From positions 1,302,001 to 1,366,000 of the forward strand of contig NZ_OZ034983.1 of NCBI RefSeq assembly GCF_964030845.1: DNA of 64,000 bases. The letters are read 5' to 3'. The position numbers and the translations under genes are program-made. Below are positions 35,419 through 43,752 of the stretch, one piece after another. This DNA comes from Candidatus Fukatsuia endosymbiont of Tuberolachnus salignus. Lineage in GTDB: Bacteria > Pseudomonadota > Gammaproteobacteria > Enterobacterales > Enterobacteriaceae. Every line of letters starts with the position of its first letter. The first letter of the stretch is position 1. The notes under the pieces were generated by a model. That model was given only the letters and a program-made list of their open reading frames with translations. It was not told the DNA's origin and did not search any database.

Positions 35419-38194
35419 TAAGGGCATAAAGATTATCGACGCCAATACGCTCGGTGGCGTCTTTAGTCATCACAAATTCGCCTTTGTGGACGATACCCGC
35501 AGGCTGGTATTTGTCGCCTTCACCGGTGTAGCCACCCTTCGCATGACTGGGCACATTACTGCTCCAGCGAGTATTTATGCCCATAACACCGGTTCCCAGT
35601 GCATTGCTACTGGCTGCATTTACAGGGTGAGTTGTAAACGCCCCCCCTATCCAGCCCATAGCCGCTTGTATCGCTTGGGCAATTAATAGGCGATTAATGA
35701 TATCGACGATATTTGTCAAAAACGCCGTGGCAAAGCTTTTTAGATTGGCCTGACCGGTGGTGGTCAATTCGGTCATCATCGAGGACAAGTTGCCCAGGGT
35801 GTGATTGGCGAGTTTTTGTGTTGCCGCGAAGACGTGAGTGGCGGTTTCACCGTATTCGGTTATTCCTTGTTTCATGCCCGCCAGCCAGTTGCCCTCGTTC
35901 ATTTTTTCCTGATGAAAACCGGTATGTAATTCTTGTTTTGCCCTGAGATAGGCGGCGGTGATTTTTTCTAGTTGCTCGGCATCGGTGATGCCTTCTTTTT
36001 GTTTCTGATAGGTATTATCCAGCTGAAAGGTCTGGTCAACGCGTTTTGCCTGTTTATCGGTGAGTCCAAATCTAGCCTGCTGCTGAGCGTTACGACGGGC
36101 AAGAGACTGGCTGGTGTCTTCCATCTGTTTGAGTGCGGCGAGCGCTTTTTGGCGCTGGCTGTTCTCACGGGATAACTGAGCTTCCAGTTGCAGGCTGGCA
36201 TTGATTTCTTTGGCACGGGCTAACAGAGATTGTTGGTCAGCAGTCAATAACGATTTGGTTTTTAAATCCGCTATCTGCTGTGTGAATCTCACCTGCTGCT
36301 TTTCCTGCTCATTCATTGAAGCCGTGAGCGTTGCCTGTTCACGTAACATCGCGACCCGCTGACGGCTTTCCAGTAAAGCACGGGTGGCAGCATCATCGCG
36401 ATAGACTGCGGCTGGACGGCCTGTTGCCTGGCGGATGTTGGGTGATTTTTTGCGCTTCTCGTCGGGAAATCGTGCTTCGATAGCCGCACGGATACGCACT
36501 TGTTCCTGCGGGCTGAATCGGGTAGCAATCTCGTTAAATTTTTTCAGCTCTTTGCTGCGCTGCTGGGCTTGGTTGGCATAGCGTTCACGCCAGTGGTCAC
36601 GGCGTTGCAGCGCCGCTTTTTCGATTGCTTCGGTGGTGTGATGGGCTTTTTTACGCGCCGCGGTTAATTCATCCTGAAATTGCTTTTCCAGTAAGGCCGT
36701 TTTTTTATTTTCCAGCTCTTTGATACGGGTGCGATTAAAAAACCCTTTGCGCGCCGCATTTAAATGCGCCTCCGCCAGGGCCAGTTCATCCTGTATCGTT
36801 TTGTCTCTGCCGATATCCAGCATGGCATTCCAGGCGCTCTTGGCCGTGTTTTTCAGGCTGTACCAGGCTTTTTCCATCGTGCCCAGATTAGCGACGATGT
36901 CATCCGCCCGGGTTTTCAGGGCATTGGCATAGGCCTCCATCGCCAGACGTGCGGCACCCAAGGTATTGCCCGCGCGTTCCAGGGCGGCTATCTGTTCATA
37001 CTCGGAAGCCGTCAGAAAATGCAATTGCTTGTCGAGCGCTTTGACCGCAGTAAGCGGTTCCTCCTGTAAGCGGGTAAAATGTTTGACGGTGTCATCGACG
37101 GATTGTCCCGTTGCCGCCGCCATTTTGGCGGCCGCCACGCTGACCTGTTCAATTTGTGTGCTGTCAAACGCGCCGCTGCCCACCACCTGTGCCAGAGCTG
37201 CCGATAACGCCGATTGGGTTAACCCGTCACCGGAGAGTCGTTTAGCCAACTGTTGTAATTGAGTGGCGGTTTTGCCCGCATACTGGCCGGTCAAAATCAG
37301 CTGCTTATTGAAGGTGCTGCTTTCTTGTGCACCCCGGTAGTAGGCCAGTCCGACGCTTGCCAGCGCGGTCGCGGCGCCCCCGAGCAGGATTTTGGTCGGT
37401 GTCAGCCACTGTCCCATGGCTTTGAGTGCATTGGCGATGCCACCAAAGCTGTCCCGGATTTGTCCTCCTTGCTGAATGGCAATCAGGTACAGCGGCATCC
37501 CCCCGGCAATCGAGGTCGCAATGTCGGTAAACTGCATCGGCAATTGACGTAATGCCATCCGGTATTGACCCGCCGATATCGTGCCTTTTTTCCAGCTGTT
37601 TTCTTGTTCCCTGAGTGTGGCAATGAAAGGTGCAGCCTGTTGGGTGACGCCCAATTGTGCGGCTTTGTAGGCCAAAATCTCCGCAGTGGTTTTCCCCTGA
37701 CATTCACTTTGTTCACGCAGTTTAGCAATAAAGGCGTTTTTTGCCTGAGCGGCGACTTTGTCTGCAGCGGCTTGCGCCGCCGCGGCACGACCTTCAGCGG
37801 TTCTCGCTTGGGCAGCTTGAGCGAGTTCATCACGCGCCTGATGAATTGCCCGGGCGGCTTGGTCAAAGGTGTCCTTGTCAAGGAACGGCAAGTTTTTATA
37901 CCGCCTGAGCTGCGCTTCCCTCTCATCAAGCTTGCCAAAGGCCGCGGTGACCGGATGAATTTTACCCAATAAGCGGTGCAGCTCATCACGCTGTTGTTGC
38001 AGGCTAAGATTGGCTTGATGTGTTTGATGGCCGAACGCATTGAGCGTACGGGTGGCCGGTGTAAACGATGAATTGAAATCCTCGGCTTGCGCGGCAGTAC
38101 GCGCGGCCGTGTCGCCAAAGTGAGCCAGTGCCCTGTCCCCTTTTTCCAGGTTTGAGGTGTCGACACGTAGCGAAATCGTTGCAATCTCTGTCAT
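35411..38194 (-). pseudogene. H: Lambda-type tail tape measure protein, interrupted by IS110
   Basis: This sets tail length and is ejected with the DNA. The N-terminal 920 codons remain: MTEIATISLRVDTSNLEKGD, the conserved tape-measure core (MQFTDIATSIAGGMPLYLIA, IQQGGQIRDSFGGI), long Ala/Gln/Lys-rich helices (about 470-800), and the C-terminal SHAKGGYTGEGDKYQPAGIV HKGE segment ending ..NLYALIS, where the last codons are IS sequence. The remaining 91 codons lie at 33936-34211. The whole protein would be about 1016 residues. The start overlaps the stop of gene T. Confidence 0.9.
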
Positions 38195-38313
38195 GTGGCA
38201 CTCCGTGAGTGGATCAGGGACAAGGCGATACTTTCCAGGGTGCGAATATCGTCAAAAACGGTTGCGCGGGGTTCTACGCCTAGTAGAGTCATCACGTGGA
38301 GTAGGCAGCCATA

Positions 38314-39198
38314 TAGCGTAGGCTGTATAAATTGATGTATAATTTCAAGATGACTTATCCATTAAAATTTCGCCAACATGTATTGGCTATTAAAGAGCAA
38401 GAAAAGCTTACATATGCCCAAACGGCCACACGTTTTTGTATTGGGACCGCAAGTCTGATGCGCTGGGCTAAACGAATAGAACCTTGTCTGACACGTGATA
38501 AACCCGCCAGTAAAATAGCTCGAGCGGCGTTGATTCTTGATGTGGAAACCTACCCTGACGCGTCTCAATACGAGCGAGCCCAACGTATGGGAGTGAGCGC
38601 TAGAGGTATCTGCCATGCGTTGAAACGGGCAGGGTTTAGCTATAAAAAAAACATTTTATCATCCAAAAGCCAACGCCCAATCCCGAGAAGATTTTCAGAT
38701 CAAGATCCAGGCCTATGAAGCCAGCGAGACCCCTATTATTTACGTTGATGAAAGCGGTTTTGCTCATGACATGCCCCGCCTCTACGGCTATTGAGCTAAA
38801 GGTAAGCGGTGTTACGGTCAACATGATTGGCACGCTAAAGCACGTACCAATGTCATTGGCGCTCAGCTTAACGGAAAATTAACCACCGTTTGTGCCTTTG
38901 AATACAATATCAATAGCGATATTTTTCATGCGTGGGTAACCCAAGACTGACTGCCAAAAATCCCTCAAGGTGCTGTTATCGTGATGGATAATGTGAGCTT
39001 TCACAAACGCCAGGATATCCAGTCTACTAGACAAAAATCTGGTTTTATTCTGGAATATCTCCCGACGTATTCTCCTGACCTCAACCCGATTGAGCACAAA
39101 TGGGCTCAGGCTAAAGCCCTTCGTAGGAAACGACAATGCGATATCGACACTCTCTTTTCTGACCCTTTATTTTGAATCAATTTATACGGCTACAGCCA
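38314..39198 (+). mobile_element. IS630-type element, 885 bp, copy 1
   Basis: Ends TAGCGTAGGCTGTATAAATTGAT and (inverted) TGGCTGTAGCCGTATAAATTGAT, with TA duplications at 38312-38313 and 39199-39200. ORF A (38332-38718) encodes an HTH protein (LKFRQHVLAIKEQEKLTYAQ). The DDE part continues in another frame after an eight-A run: IIYVDESGFAHDMPRLYGY, VIVMDNVSFHKRQDI, YLPTYSPDLNPIEHKWAQAK. Two TGA codons interrupt the DDE part (after YGY and after VTQD). Two further near-identical copies lie at 56890 and 59582 and share both. Confidence 0.88.
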
Positions 39199-39388
39199 TA
39201 ATCCAGGCCAGTCGGACCCGCCATCCCCGTGCGCCATTGGGTTGACATGGCACGCATGACGAGGAAAGACGGCCAGATGTCAGGCCAAATCTCAAGAGGC
39301 TGCGGGGAAAAATCCTCAGGGCGTAAGCCTGCGCTGGCTAATTCTTCCGCACAAGGCGCTGGGGTGTAGAGCGCCGTCGCAACCGCCC

Positions 39389-39700
39389 TCAGTTTTTTTC
39401 GCGTTGACCCAGGAGCTCACGGTAAAAGGTGTGAATGATAGCTTCAATGGCTTGGGGATAGTTATTCGCCAGCTTGGTCAGATTGTCACGATTTAACTCA
39501 TCGGGCAGCGCCCAGGCGGCGGTAATGTGCTCAACAAAATCCAATCCCGTTTGGTTTTTGCGTTTTTCCCGCTCCGCCATCTCGTTGAGTGGCACATGTT
39601 TGAAGGTAAAGGTCACGATACCTGCCTCCAGGCCCGCGCGTGGAATCGCCACATCGGCTTTAAATCTGGGCTGAGGTTGCAACGTAAATTCGATCGACAT
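39389..39700 (-). CDS. G: Tail assembly chaperone G
   Basis: A 103-residue lambda-G-type protein (MSIEFTLQPQPRFKADVAIP, LVEHITAAWALPDEL-like motif, IHTFYRELLGQREKN). It lies between the tail tube gene V and the tape measure, the conserved position. The last sense codons GAA AAA AAC before TGA contain a canonical slippery heptamer, so part of the ribosomes should continue into T. Confidence 0.82.
   Translation of the reverse strand: MSIEFTLQPQPRFKADVAIPRAGLEAGIVTFTFKHVPLNEMAEREKRKNQTGLDFVEHITAAWALPDELNRDNLTKLANNYPQAIEAIIHTFYRELLGQREKN
39392..39398 (-). promoter_or_regulatory. Programmed -1 frameshift site A AAA AAC (G to GT)
   Basis: In the G frame the codons read GAA AAA AAC TGA. The heptamer A_AAA_AAC is in the correct phase, one codon before the stop. 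A -1 slip leads into the frame encoding the DUF1799 domain. Such shifts between the two tail chaperone genes are conserved in long-tailed phages. Confidence 0.75.
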
Positions 39701-39711
39701 ACGGTGTCTCC

Positions 39712-40374
39712 TTAAGCGGGTTCTTTGTAAAATGTCATGGCGGGACTCTGCATATTCAGTACCAATGAGACCGTTTCCACGGCGTTAACTTCAGTATGAG
39801 GCACCTCGTTAAAAGCCACCGTCGCTGACCAGTAGCGCTTTTCTTTGGCCTGCGGCACGAACATCGAGAAGGCGACCACGTCCTGACGCTGATCGGTCTC
39901 CCGTAATAGCGGATAAATCGCCAAAGCAGGATCATGTCCCAAGGTATAGGTCAGGGTGCGCGGGGCTTTCACGGTGTTGATATTGCGTTGCACGGTATCG
40001 GATAAAAATTGCAGGCTGACCGTTTGTTGATCGCCGCCAGAACTGGCAACCTCTTTGATTTGCGGGATTTCTGTCCAGGTTTTTATTTTGCGCAGACTGC
40101 CCGCGCCGCCACCGGCAACAAATTGTGTGGTCTGGCGGGTGTCGATATTTTCCAGGGTGAGGCTGGTTGCCGTCGCCGCCGACACGCGAGCAACCCGTTC
40201 ATTGAGCCCCGTCCAGCCGGAAGACAGGTGAACAAGGTCATCCTTTTTAATTTTGTCGTTGCCGACCACCGTGAGCACCGCATGGGCAGCATTCGTGATA
40301 GCCGTAAACGGTAGCGCGGTTTCGTAGTCTGAGGCCAGGTAAACCTGGGCACCATTTGGTAAGGCAAAGCCCAT
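39712..40374 (-). CDS. V: Major tail tube protein V
   Basis: A tail tube subunit of 220 residues (MGFALPNGAQVYLASDYETA, SLQFLSDTVQRNINTVKAPR, LGHDPALAIYPLLRETDQRQ, VSLVLNMQSPAMTFYKEP). This matches the lambda-like major tail protein pattern and lies just upstream of G. The frame is intact. In most relatives the tail terminator precedes V directly; here a toxin-antitoxin pair lies between. Confidence 0.85.
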   Translation of the reverse strand: MGFALPNGAQVYLASDYETALPFTAITNAAHAVLTVVGNDKIKKDDLVHLSSGWTGLNERVARVSAATATSLTLENIDTRQTTQFVAGGGAGSLRKIKTWTEIPQIKEVASSGGDQQTVSLQFLSDTVQRNINTVKAPRTLTYTLGHDPALAIYPLLRETDQRQDVVAFSMFVPQAKEKRYWSATVAFNEVPHTEVNAVETVSLVLNMQSPAMTFYKEPA

Positions 40375-40480
40375 AAGCTGTCTCCGAGTGTTGAGAGAAT
40401 AAGAGGATGTTTAGAAATAAATTGATAACGAAATAATTTTCGAGGGCAGTTGATCAAGATAAGGTCGCTGTCCGACTTTT

Positions 40481-40834
40481 TTATTCGATGAGGGTGTGTA
40501 GTTTAATGAGCGCTTCTTCAATCACGATGTGATCAGCTTTTTCAATGAATTCACCGTCTCGGGCAGTGATATCAACCATTCTGCTTTGATTTAATAACAC
40601 GACGCCTTGGGTTTGCGCGCCACTCCCTGATAATGTTACCGTGAAACCCTGATACCTTGAGAAAGCACCGCCTTGTGTGATCGGGGCAATCAAAACCATG
40701 CCAAGATCATTGAAGTTTTTAGGAGAGAGTACCAATACTGGTCGTCTGTCACCTTGCTGTTCTTTTCCTCGAGTCGGGTTGAGTGTTAACAATACGATAT
40801 CACCGCGCGAAAATCCTTTTCTACGTGTCACCAT
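40481..40834 (-). CDS. PemK/ChpB (MazF-family) endoribonuclease toxin
   Basis: A type II toxin that would cleave mRNA. The 117 residues show the MazF fold signatures FSRGDIVLLTLNPTRGKEQQ, RRPVLVLSPKNFN, MVLIAPITQGG and QSRMVDITARDGEFIE. The fit is closest to ChpB/PemK. It overlaps the antitoxin gene by 7 bp (downstream toxin), the normal order. The gene is intact and sits between phage tail genes as cargo, possibly stabilising the prophage. Confidence 0.9.
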   Translation of the reverse strand: MVTRRKGFSRGDIVLLTLNPTRGKEQQGDRRPVLVLSPKNFNDLGMVLIAPITQGGAFSRYQGFTVTLSGSGAQTQGVVLLNQSRMVDITARDGEFIEKADHIVIEEALIKLHTLIE

Positions 40835-41079
40835 ATTTCTTCCCCTACGGGGGAGTGATCGTCACCCCATACACTTTCTTCCGTTTCAAGTGGGGCACTG
40901 GCATCACATTGTTTAATCAGTTCGGCCAGGGTGTAACGCTTAGGTTTGGGCGTCAGAACCAAGGTGCCGTCTTTGATTTCCAGATCCAGTTCTTGACCTA
41001 CAGAGACCCCAATTTTTTTCAGAAAGAGCGCCGGTATGACGATACCGTTGCTATTGCCCCATTTTTTGATGGCTACTGT
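40828..41079 (-). CDS. PemI/MazE-type antitoxin
   Basis: An AbrB-fold (SpoVT-like) DNA-binding antitoxin. The start at 41079 gives MTVAIKKWGNSNGIVIPALF, the hallmark of the family, followed by a C-terminal acidic tail (ASAPLETEESVWGDDHSPVG) that would wrap the toxin. Six further residues are possible from 41097. A likely RBS (GGAGG in TTCGGAGGTCTT) precedes the chosen ATG. It should repress its own promoter; a palindrome lies about 25 bp upstream. Confidence 0.88.
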   Translation of the reverse strand, partial: TVAIKKWGNSNGIVIPALFLKKIGVSVGQELDLEIKDGTLVLTPKPKRYTLAELIKQCDASAPLETEESVWGDDHSPVGEEIW

Positions 41080-41103
41080 CATAAGACCTCCGAACATTGA
41101 TGT

Positions 41104-41118
41104 TTATACAGCGTATAA
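41104..41118. promoter_or_regulatory. Probable operator of the toxin-antitoxin pair
   Basis: TTATAC-AGC-GTATAA is a perfect palindrome 25 bp upstream of the antitoxin start. It overlaps a -10-like GTATAA/TATTAT region with TTGACT further upstream. Autoregulation by the antitoxin is inferred. Confidence 0.45.
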
Positions 41119-41225
41119 TAGTGACAGAAGAAGTCAATAATTATATTTAGTCTATACATTATATGTGAAGATACCCTCTGACAAATGTGAAGCACTCTAA
41201 CAATTCACTACGGGGTAGTCGCCGA

Positions 41226-41633
41226 TCAAATCATATGCGCCCGATAGCGCAGACTGAGGGGCAGACTGTAGGTGTGACAGTGCGTGATACCCGCAAATAC
41301 TGTGAGGACACTAATGATTGCACAGCGGATAAGGCCATCGGTTAACGTGGTGCCCAAATCAAACAGATTGATGAGGTCATCAGCGACAGCTTGAACTTGA
41401 GCCTGGCCGCTACCCGTCGGGACACAGAGGGTCATTTGATAGACCCCGTGATAAACCCGGGAAACTTGCGCTAAATCCAGGCATTCTGTGGTGGCAGGCA
41501 AGAGATACGATTGCAGATACAGGCTGCCGGTGTCACTAAACTGCACGTTTTGACTGGCGACGGGAACCCCTTTTTTTGCTGCCCAGGTGCCCAGATGGTG
41601 CTCAAGTAGCGCCATGATACGTCCCGTGCTCAT
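41226..41633 (-). CDS. Phage tail terminator-like protein
   Basis: A 135-residue protein (MSTGRIMALLEHHLGTWAAK, SLYLQSYLLPATTECLDLAQ, YQMTLCVPTGSGQAQVQAVA, LTDGLIRCAIISVLTVFAGI). The composition and position between the gp10-like protein and the tail tube gene fit the DUF4128/tail-terminator group, which caps the tail tube. It overlaps the upstream gene by 4 bp. The identity is inferred largely from position. Confidence 0.7.
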   Translation of the reverse strand: MSTGRIMALLEHHLGTWAAKKGVPVASQNVQFSDTGSLYLQSYLLPATTECLDLAQVSRVYHGVYQMTLCVPTGSGQAQVQAVADDLINLFDLGTTLTDGLIRCAIISVLTVFAGITHCHTYSLPLSLRYRAHMI

Positions 41634-42085
41634 TTTTTCATCTCCTTAACCGCCTGGTTAAACAGCGTCTGGAATGCTTCCGCGGTGACACGAACCATAC
41701 CGTTGGGCGCCTGTTTCGAGTGACCGAACTCCAGCCGATAGGCATAGGGCACGGTGTTGCTGAAATAGATGGCCTGCGTACCCGGCGTAAACTGCGTTAA
41801 TTGCTGCATTCCCTCCGTTAGCGTCAGATTGCCACGGGGGTCAATGCGTCCGGTTTCTGTTTCTGCGGGCACATCAAAGGTCACCTGCCAATTGCCGCGA
41901 AATCGACCACCGGTATAGCCGGGTGGCGCTTTGCCTTGCCAGGTGTCCGCGTTACCCACTGGCGACATTGTCACCAATCTTGCCAATATTTTCATGCCCA
42001 GCACCTGGGGGAGTGCCTGATGCGCCTGTTTACTCTGGTTAATAAAGGCAGTCATGGAGGCCATAAAAGGTTTGTTATCCGTCAT
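41630..42085 (-). CDS. HK97 gp10-like head-tail protein
   Basis: A 151-residue protein (MTDNKPFMASMTAFINQSKQ, ILARLVTMSPVGNADTWQGK, YTGGRFRGNWQVTFDVP, AIYFSNTVPYAYRLEFGHSK). The SPVGN...GxxRGNW...N..PYA..LE.G pattern is diagnostic of the gp10 family. The open frame extends to 42211, but that part is a repeat element, so the start at 42085 is preferred. Confidence 0.85.
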   Translation of the reverse strand: MTDNKPFMASMTAFINQSKQAHQALPQVLGMKILARLVTMSPVGNADTWQGKAPPGYTGGRFRGNWQVTFDVPAETETGRIDPRGNLTLTEGMQQLTQFTPGTQAIYFSNTVPYAYRLEFGHSKQAPNGMVRVTAEAFQTLFNQAVKEMKK

Positions 42086-42088
42086 CTT

Positions 42089-42230
42089 AGAGCCTGTTCC
42101 AAATCTTCTTGAGCGACGCTCAGACGAGGAAAAAACGTGTGAAAAAGCGCAGTTTACAGAGAGTAAATGAGCATTTTGAGCGCGTTTTTGACGAAGTATC
42201 AGCAAGCACAAGAGATTTAGAACAGGTTCT
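42089..42230. repeat. 142-bp inverted-repeat element
   Basis: The ends AGAGCCTGTTCCAAATC and (inverted) AGAACCTGTTCTAAATC match at 15 of 17 positions. The interior has no gene. TTA is present on both outer flanks and may be the target duplication. It is inserted between two head-tail genes and separates the downstream ATG from its original leader. Confidence 0.65.
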
Positions 42231-42580
42231 TAGGCTCTCAGTTGCAATTGATAACACAGCAGCAATGCAGCAGGTTTCACGGGAGTGACCTGTATCACCC
42301 GATGGGCTTTGCCCTCGATAAGAAGGCGATCGCCCTGATAAATTTCCGTCTCAGCGGTTGCCATCATTTTACTGTCACCTTGTTGGATAAGCGTGCCATC
42401 AATTTCACCGGTGGTGTAACGCGCCATGACACCCGTCAGCCTGTGATTTTCTAGCGGAACAGCGATTTCAACGCCTTTGATGACCTGAACACCCCCGCCT
42501 CGCTGTAGGGTATAAGGGACACCATTGTCACGCAATAAACGGTCGGCAGCACGGCGTAAGCCTGCATCATTGATCGCCAT
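42230..42580 (-). CDS. Head-tail joining protein (head completion type)
   Basis: A 116-residue protein from ATG 42580 (MAINDAGLRRAADRLLRDNG, KGVEIAVPLENHRLTGVMAR, TETEIYQGDRLLIEGKAHRV, VTPVKPAALLLCYQLQLRA). It fits the small beta-rich head-closure proteins found between the connector and gp10-like genes. The open frame reaches 42685, but the upstream residues look like the tail of the preceding gene in another frame. Its last codons adjoin the repeat element. The assignment is mainly positional. Confidence 0.6.
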   Translation of the reverse strand: MAINDAGLRRAADRLLRDNGVPYTLQRGGGVQVIKGVEIAVPLENHRLTGVMARYTTGEIDGTLIQQGDSKMMATAETEIYQGDRLLIEGKAHRVIQVTPVKPAALLLCYQLQLRA

Positions 42581-42584
42581 GTCA

Positions 42585-43064
42585 TCACCCCCTGACGAGC
42601 TGGATTTGGCAGCTGCTGATGAGCAGGCCGTGCAGTAAGCCAGGCAACCAGCTAAAATGAGGTGACGAAGCAGACCCCGACGCATAGGTCACACTGATTG
42701 CCCCTGAAACACTTTCCTGAATAACTTCCTTGCCACCTGAAAACGACGGCGTCAAATCGATAGCCTGTGCGGCCAACGCCAGACGGCATTGCGCCTGAAG
42801 GACTTGTGATGGAATGCACTCTTTGGGCAATAAATAGCCATCGAAGATAACCCCTGAGCGCGGCCAGGCCAGGGGCTGAGAAGCGGTGGTCCGTTCGCCT
42901 TGCCAGTTCAGTCCCGCCAGGTAATCCAGAGCTTTTATCAACAAGGTTTCACAGGCAATGTCCTCCTCGGGGAGCGGCTCACCTCGTTTGCTGGCGAGTC
43001 GTCGCAAATCGGCGACACGGGCATAACTTTCCCTTTCGGGTGAATTGATATCCGTGATGAGCAT
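42585..43064 (-). CDS. Head-tail connector (DnaT-like adaptor) protein
   Basis: A 159-residue protein from ATG 43064 (MLITDINSPERESYARVADL, RRLASKRGEPLPEEDIACET, YLLPKECIPSQVLQAQCRLA, SFSGGKEVIQESVSGAISVT). It resembles the DnaT-like SSB/gp6-type adaptors that attach below the portal, being an N-terminal four-helix region with a C-terminal strand. The upstream frame belongs to a 57-codon gene ending just before its ATG. Confidence 0.7.
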   Translation of the reverse strand: MLITDINSPERESYARVADLRRLASKRGEPLPEEDIACETLLIKALDYLAGLNWQGERTTASQPLAWPRSGVIFDGYLLPKECIPSQVLQAQCRLALAAQAIDLTPSFSGGKEVIQESVSGAISVTYASGSASSPHFSWLPGLLHGLLISSCQIQLVRG

Positions 43065-43065
43065 G

Positions 43066-43239
43066 TTATTTTTCCTGTTCACTGTGTTGCCAGCCTTCAT
43101 CCAGCCAGCGGGTGATTTCATCGGGATGCACATTGGCGGTTATCGGATCATCAGGGTGAAGAGGGGAAGGATGCATCATCGGGATAAGTGCTGAAGGCGG
43201 TGGTGTTACTGCTGTATTGTCTTTTTTGTTTTTCGTCAT
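43066..43239 (-). CDS. Small phage protein, 57 residues
   Basis: ATG 43239 to TAA 43066, beginning MTKNKKDNTAVTPPPSALIP and ending EITRWLDEGWQHSEQEK. Its stop lies 1 bp from the start of the connector gene, indicating one transcript. The C-terminal part (HPDEITRWLDEGW) recalls small head-tail accessory proteins. The function is unknown. Confidence 0.55.
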   Translation of the reverse strand: MTKNKKDNTAVTPPPSALIPMMHPSPLHPDDPITANVHPDEITRWLDEGWQHSEQEK

Positions 43240-43445
43240 GCTTTTTTCCTAACATAACCTCGATTCGGGATAAGCATAAGCCTCACTAAGTAGACCACAT
43301 ATTCACACAAAATATACTTTACAATCAATATGTTAGTCGTGTATTTTAATTACGTACCTTTACTTGCAACCCTGTTTATATTGCATCATGGTACAGTGAC
43401 ATTAAATACAACATTTGGATTGTTACGGAAAAAAAGGATATTTAC

Positions 43446-43676
43446 ATGAAAAGGACCAAGAAACTTTTGACACTATTACCAATTTTATTATCGCCAATGT
43501 TTACCTTTGCTTCCCCTGCTGCGGTTCCTGCGGGTTGTAAAGTTTGGATGGTACCTGAAGGTCCGTGGCTTTCACGCCTGCTCGTTTGTTCTCAACAGAA
43601 AACAACCCCCTCGTGTCCTTTATCTCAACAGATTACTGATCGACAGGATATCATGATGCCCCCAAGAATCGGGTGA
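43446..43676 (+). CDS. Small secreted protein, cargo on the opposite strand
   Basis: A 76-residue product with a clear signal peptide (MKRTKKLLTLLPILLSPMFT, cleavage after FAS) and a short mature part with three Cys (GCKVWMVPEG, LLVCSQQ, SCPLSQQ). The RBS AAAGGATA precedes the ATG. It is transcribed against the surrounding head genes and has its own terminator, the typical shape of a phage moron. I do not recognise the family. The 43240-43445 gap should hold its promoter. Confidence 0.6.
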   Translation: MKRTKKLLTLLPILLSPMFTFASPAAVPAGCKVWMVPEGPWLSRLLVCSQQKTTPSCPLSQQITDRQDIMMPPRIG

Positions 43677-43687
43677 CCCGCTTTTTT
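43670..43687 (+). terminator. Intrinsic terminator of the small secreted gene
   Basis: CGGGT-G-ACCCG followed by C and six T residues, overlapping the TGA of the gene at 43446-43676. It would prevent its transcript from running against the capsid gene. Confidence 0.65.
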
Positions 43688-43752
43688 GTATATGAGTTAG
43701 ACTTATGCTTATCTCTATTCAGTTAAAATAAAGCGGCTATCACGCCGCTGTC

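Larger units (their letters stand above)
34212..35420 (-). mobile_element. IS110-family insertion sequence in the tape measure gene
   Basis: A 1209-bp insert between the two parts of the tape measure. No inverted ends are visible and at most a 2-bp AT duplication is present, as expected for IS110. It carries one transposase gene and about 215 bp of non-coding DNA on its 5' side. Confidence 0.85.
38191..39400 (-). pseudogene. T: Tail assembly chaperone T (GT frameshift product), split by IS630
   Basis: A DUF1799-type frame reached by a -1 frameshift from G. It runs RKKLRAVATALYTPAPCAEE, FSPQPLEIWPDIWPSFLVMR, GPTGLDYG to the IS at 39198, and resumes beyond it as CLLHVMTLLGVEPRATVFDD and SIALSLIHSRSAT, with a stop at 38191 overlapping the tape measure start. 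The two parts join in frame when the 885-bp IS and one TA are removed. In lambda, G and GT coat the tape measure before tail tube assembly. Confidence 0.8.

Noticed and set aside
37483..38184. Long Arg/Pro-rich frame inside the tape measure
   Set aside because: It is an out-of-frame shadow of the tape measure on the same strand, with composition typical of shadow frames.
43310..43400. Sigma-70 promoter for the small secreted protein
   Set aside because: TTGCAA and TATATT-like hexamers are present, but none has acceptable spacing.
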